64,000 nt of DNA from positions 475,406,806 through 475,470,805 of the forward strand of contig OZ010795.1 in the NCBI GenBank assembly GCA_963932465.1, read 5' to 3'. Position 1 is the first letter of the stretch, and each line of letters begins with the position of its first letter. Both the position numbers and the translations under genes were made by a program. This DNA is from Maratus speciosus (taxonomy: Eukaryota > Arthropoda > Arachnida > Araneae > Salticidae). Below the pieces are notes generated by a model, which worked only from the letters and a program-made list of their open reading frames with translations, did no database searches and was not told the DNA's origin. Positions 59,240 to 64,000 of this stretch are shown piece by piece.

Positions 59240-62018
59240 CTTGCACAAAAGTTCAAAGTATACCTGATTATTCGTTTTCTGGTCATCACCTCCATCCCCA
59301 CTTGACACTTTTCTTCGTTTGACTTCCAGATTATTTTATCACTTTACTCCAGAGATTGACAGGGATGCATATTTTTAATGCGTCTTTTTAAAAATATCTA
59401 TACCTGACATAAACATCCAGATTGTTTCATGTTTCATTCTTAAACTCAGAGTAGTACGGTACAAACCTTTCTCCCACATTTTTATCCATACATATATCTG
59501 AAATAAATACAAATCTTCAATTAGAAATTCAAACAGAAAAAATCATATTTATAACCCTAGTAATTATAGATACCTCAAATATTCTTGTATTCTCCTTATT
59601 ATTTGTTTCCTGGTCATCATCTCCATCCTCTTTTGACACTTTCCTTCGTTTGACTTCCAGATTATTTTACCACTTTTCTTCAGAGATTGACAGGGATACA
59701 TATTTTTAATGCACCTTTTTAAAAAATATCTATACCTGACATAAACATCCAGATTGCTTCATGTTTCGTTCTTAAACTCAGAGTGCTACGGTACACACCT
59801 TTCACCCACATTTTTAAACATACGCATACCTGAAATAAATACATATTTTCAATTAGAATTTCAAACACAAAAAAAATTAATTTCTATCCCTAGTAATTAT
59901 AGATACCTCAAATATTCTTGCATTCTCCTTATTATTTGTTTCCTGGTCACCACCTCCATCCTCACTTGACACTTTTCTTCGTTTGACTTCCAGATTATTT
60001 TACCGCTTTTCTTCAGACAAGGATATATATTTTTAATGCGTCTTTTTAAAAATATCTATACCTGACATGAACATCCAGATTGCTTCATGTTTCATTCTTA
60101 AACTCAGAGCGGTACGGTACACACCTTTCACCCACATTTTTAAACATACGCATATCTGAAATAAATACATATTTTCAATTAGAATTTCAAACACAAAAAA
60201 AAATTAATTTCTACCCCTAGTAATTACAGATACCTCAAATATTCTTGCATTCTCCTTATTATTTGTTTCCTGGTCATCTCCTCCATCCTCACTTGGCACT
60301 TTTCTTCGTTTGACTTCCAGATTATTTTACCACTTTTCTTCAGAGATTGACAAGGATATATATTTTTAATGCGTCTTTTTAAAAATATCTATACCTGACA
60401 TAAGCATCCAGATTGCGTCATGCTTCATTCTTAAACTCAGAGTAGTACGGTACACACCTTTCACACACATTTTTAAACATACGCATACCTGAAATAAATG
60501 CATATTTTCAATTAGAAATTCAAACGCAAAAAAATTAGTTTATAAAAAATAGTAATTATACATACCTCAGATAATCATGCATTCTCTTCATTATTCGTTT
60601 TCTGGTCACCACCTCCCTTCTCAGTTGACACTTTTCTTTGTTTGACTTCCAGATTATCTTATCACTTTTCTTCTGAGATTGGCAGGGATATATATTTTTA
60701 ATGCGTCTTTTTAAAAATATCTATACCTGACATAAACATCCAGATTGCTTCATGTTTCATTCTTAAACTCAGAGTGGTACGGTACACACCCTTCTCCCAC
60801 ATATTTGAACATACGCATATCTGAAAAAAAAAATACATATTTTCAATTAGAAATTCAAACCACCCCACAAAAGTAGTTTATAACCCCTAGTAATTATATA
60901 TACATGAGATAATCATGCATTCTCTTGATTACTCGTTTTCTGGTCATCACTTCCATCCTCAATTGACACGTTTCTTTGTTTGACTTCCAGATTATTTTAT
61001 CACTTTTCTTCAGAAATTGACAGGGTTACATATTTTTAATGCATCTTATCAAAAATATCTATACCTGATATAAAAATCCAGATTACATCTTTCATTCTTA
61101 ATCTCGGAGTGGTACGGTACACACCTTTCATACGTATTTTCAGACATACGTATACCGGAAATAAATACATATCTTCAATTAGAAATTCAAACACAAAAAA
61201 TCTTATTTATAACCCCTTATAATTATACATACCTCAGATGTTCTTGCATTCTCCTGATTTTTCGTTTCTTGGCCATCCCCTTCATCCTCACTTGACACTT
61301 TTCTGCTTTTGACTTCCAGATTATTTTATCGCATGTCTTCAGAAATTGACAGGGAGACATATTTTTAATGTATATTAATAAAAATTTGAATACCTGTAAA
61401 GAAATTCTATTTTGCATCAATATTTTCTTTCAGAGTCAGAGAGTTTTAGCCATAATTTAAAACATATGAATATCTGAAACAAATAAAAAATTTTAATTAT
61501 AAAATATAACCAGATACAATTTAATTTATCAAATTTTGAAAATATGCATACCTCCGAAATTCGTGCTTTCCCTTGATTATTTGTCTCGTTCTCATTTCCT
61601 ACGTTGTAACTTGAAATTTTTGTCTGAATTTCATTTCATCATTTTTCTTCTAAAATTCACAGTGTATACTAATTTTTAATAAATCTTTAAAAAAAATGTG
61701 CATCCCTTTTACCATTACCAGATTATTTCATTTACACAAATTTCGGAAGGTTACATATTTTTAACCCATCTCATTAAACACCTGTTTATTTAAAATGAAA
61801 AAAAAATATTTAAAATTATACATTAAAGCACAAAAAAGATTTCGTATAAAATCGTTAGTAATTATACATACTTCCGAAATGTTTGCATTCTTTTTATTTT
61901 TCATTTCTTTGTCTGTTCCTTCAACCTAATTTGAAACATTTCGCCTTTCAACTTAAATCATTATAAAGTTTTTTTTAATAAATCTCACAGGAATACATAC
62001 TTTTAATGTATCTTTTTA

Positions 62019-62437
62019 GGTGCGTTCGTAATTATATAAGTATGTAGCACCTGTAGCGTCTTTCGCTCAGTATGCTTGTCTCCCTCTCTGTCCGTCCGCA
62101 TATAACAGAGCACAAACTACCCAACGAAAGATCTGAAATTTTAAATATGTAATTTTCGCAAAATTTTGTGGCGTCATTTCAATTTTTAGGAAAATCCGAT
62201 GTATAGTTTCATTATAGGGACAGTCAAAATTTGTCCTATACATTACGACCAATGGGAAAAAATTATTTCAAGTGCATTTTAATGATGTTACAGTCTTTCA
62301 AACAGAATGAAATTGATATGCACTTATGAAGTGTAATAAAATATACACTCAGTACAATATTCGGTGCAAAAAATATTTATAAAACTAGTTATAGTACGAA
62401 CATTATTTGCCACGTTTGACGTAAAATTTCCAACTCG
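62019..62437 (+). mobile_element. Short non-autonomous element E402, copy 3
   Basis: Starts GGTGCGTTCGTAATT and ends CCAACTCG. It is flanked by TTTA at 62015-62018 and 62438-62441. Intact satellite monomers show the empty site as 'tctttttaaaaatat', so the 4-bp duplication can be read directly. Confidence 0.82.
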
Positions 62438-63289
62438 TTTAAAAATGTGCATGCCTGTAATAATCTTCCAGATTCCTTTATCATTTTATTTGCTTAATTT
62501 GAAGGTTTACACATCTTTTATACATCTTTTTAAGCAAGTGTTTATCTGATATAAGAAAATATTCTAAATTATGAATTCAAACACAGAAATTAATTAATTT
62601 TCTTCCAAATAAACTCTGTTTAAAATACTTTAATCGGTTGTGGATTCAATTATGAAACCTTTTCCCGATTCATATATATCAACTGCATACAAACGTAATT
62701 TATATATCGTACCTATGCATCTTCATACATTTAATAACGGAAAAATAATAATTAAAAGCTGCAAGTATGCCATAACTTTCTTGAGGCTTGGCAGAGAGCT
62801 GAACCTTTTAAAGTAGTATGCCAAAATTCAATTTTTTCCAATTTGCTCACATTACATACTCTCTTCAACCGACATACTGGAGAAAATGTCATTTACAGAA
62901 ATAACTTGTCCCATTCTTATTGCATTGTTAAAAAAAACTCTATTGTTGAATTTTATTGTCATTGATTGTTATTTTTATAGGTCGTTTGTTTGTTATAAAA
63001 ATAAAAGCATTCTTATTGCAAACAAATGCTGAATTTTCTCACATCCATTGTTGACATATTATATTCATCTTTACATAATATTTAAAAAAATATTTGAATT
63101 GTAAATTAAAACCCAAAACATTTAGTATATTATCCTTAGGAAATATGTAAACCTCCTATGTTTGTGCGTTCACCTCATTCTTTGTTCCGTGTTCATCCCC
63201 TGCGTCCTAAATGGAAACTTTTAGTCTTTTATCTTCCAAATTACTTCATAATTTTTCTTCAAATATTCACAGAGGTACATAGTTTTAAC

Positions 63290-63345
63290 GCTGCTTTATT
63301 TATTTATTTATTTTATTTTATTTTATTTATTTATTTATTTTTAAT
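63290..63345. repeat. (TTTA)n-like simple repeat in a satellite monomer
   Basis: A run of 'tttat' and 'tttta' units inside a degenerate monomer. It gives a low-complexity Phe/Leu-rich frame that is not a gene. Confidence 0.8.
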
Positions 63346-64000
63346 AACCATACCTGTAGTAAAAATCCAGATTACTTTTTCTTTCCTTCTTAAATTCGAG
63401 TGGCACATTCCTTTCACCCATTTTTTTTAAACATACGCATACCTGAAATCAACAGATAATCTCGATTAGAAAAATTGAAGCACAAAAGTGTTAATTAATA
63501 ACCCGTATTATTATACATACCCAAGATATCCTTACATTTTCCCCTTTCTTGGTAATCTTTGTCATCAAGCTAAACCTAATTTAGTTTACTGCCCTTTGAG
63601 AATATACATGCGTCCAAAATTCGTACGTTATCTTAAATATTCATTTCGTAGTCATCGTCTTCCTTCTGACTTCAAATACTATAAATAATCTACCTCTGAT
63701 ACCGTGCGCTCTCCTGATTATTTGTGCCATAGCCATTTTCTCCGTTTTAACTTGAAACTTTTGTCTAAATTTCAGTTCATCGTTTCACTTCTAATATTCA
63801 CATGTATATCAATGTTTAATGCCTCTTCTCAAACACTTGTATATATTTTTTACAATTAACCAGATTATTTCATGTGCAAAGCTTCCAGAGGTCGTTTTTT
63901 TGAAAACCAGTAATTTTTTAGACAGAAACTCTTGGTAGATTTCAGCAACAATTGGAAGAAAAATGCTCTTCCCGGTACGTTTCTGAAAAATGTAAAACTA

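Larger units (their letters stand above)
59240..64000. repeat. Satellite array, about 330-bp monomers, running off the window
   Basis: The string GACTTCCAGA recurs at 59331, 59652, 59985, 60312, 60644, 60982 and 61311, spacings of 321 to 338 bp. Each monomer splits into three sub-blocks of about 100 bp, each with a TACCT near the same place. The core to about 61440 is well conserved. Monomers become degenerate to the right (61440-64000), as expected at the edge of a satellite. Short frames on the minus strand differ from unit to unit and are not conserved as protein. An E402 element interrupts it at 62019-62437. Confidence 0.88.

Noticed and set aside
61223..61420. A basic 65-codon frame on the minus strand of the satellite
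   Set aside because: The other monomers do not keep the same frame open at equal length, and two frames are open at once, so coding conservation is absent.

Overview
The window is AT-rich eukaryotic DNA, most likely from an arthropod and perhaps a spider or other chelicerate. That guess is inference. It rests on the kinds of transposable elements seen: a Tc1/mariner-superfamily transposase close to the SETMAR-like type of arthropods, a Gmr1-like Ty3/gypsy element, an R1/jockey-type LINE tail, and Helitron-like elements built from tandem modules. I found no convincing host gene, exon, rRNA, genuine tRNA or CRISPR array. Nearly everything recognisable is mobile or repetitive DNA, and every coding remnant is broken.

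Left part (1-12.5 kb): a dispersed repeat (about 50-1487) carries a nested 402-bp element. A second repeat (2330-3010 plus 6235-7130) is interrupted by a tandem dimer and a 1.9-kb long-inverted-repeat element (3642-5578) set in (TA)n. Next come two foldback elements, 7650-11630 and 11667-12451, whose arms each hold a tRNA-like sequence followed by a T-run. A Helitron-like element (8255-10966, minus) has inserted into the first.

Middle (13-40 kb): two Helitron-like elements lie head to tail (13360-16701 and 16708-21018). They are followed by an inverted copy of the 2.3-7.1 kb repeat (21296-24540), which a mariner-type transposon (22464-24191) has entered. Several MITEs follow, then a tandem array of about 117-bp mini-Helitrons interrupted by a 3.4-kb relative (30642-34669), a mariner 3' remnant, a LINE tail, and a fourth large Helitron-like element (37907-40274, minus).

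Right part (40-64 kb): a second copy of the first repeat (40560-41767) precedes a complete but decayed LTR retrotransposon on the minus strand (42515-49923). It has about 491-bp LTRs and a GGGG target duplication. Its domain order is gag, protease, integrase, reverse transcriptase, RNase H, with integrase ahead of reverse transcriptase as in Gmr1-like elements. After it come an inverted-repeat mosaic (51840-57510), degenerate tandem modules (57430-59130), and a satellite of about 330 bp per monomer from 59240 to the window edge.

The layout records serial nesting. In three cases another copy or a neighbouring monomer in the window supplies the uninterrupted site, so target duplications can be read directly: the 402-419-bp element, the 262-bp TA MITE, and approximately the mini-Helitron array.
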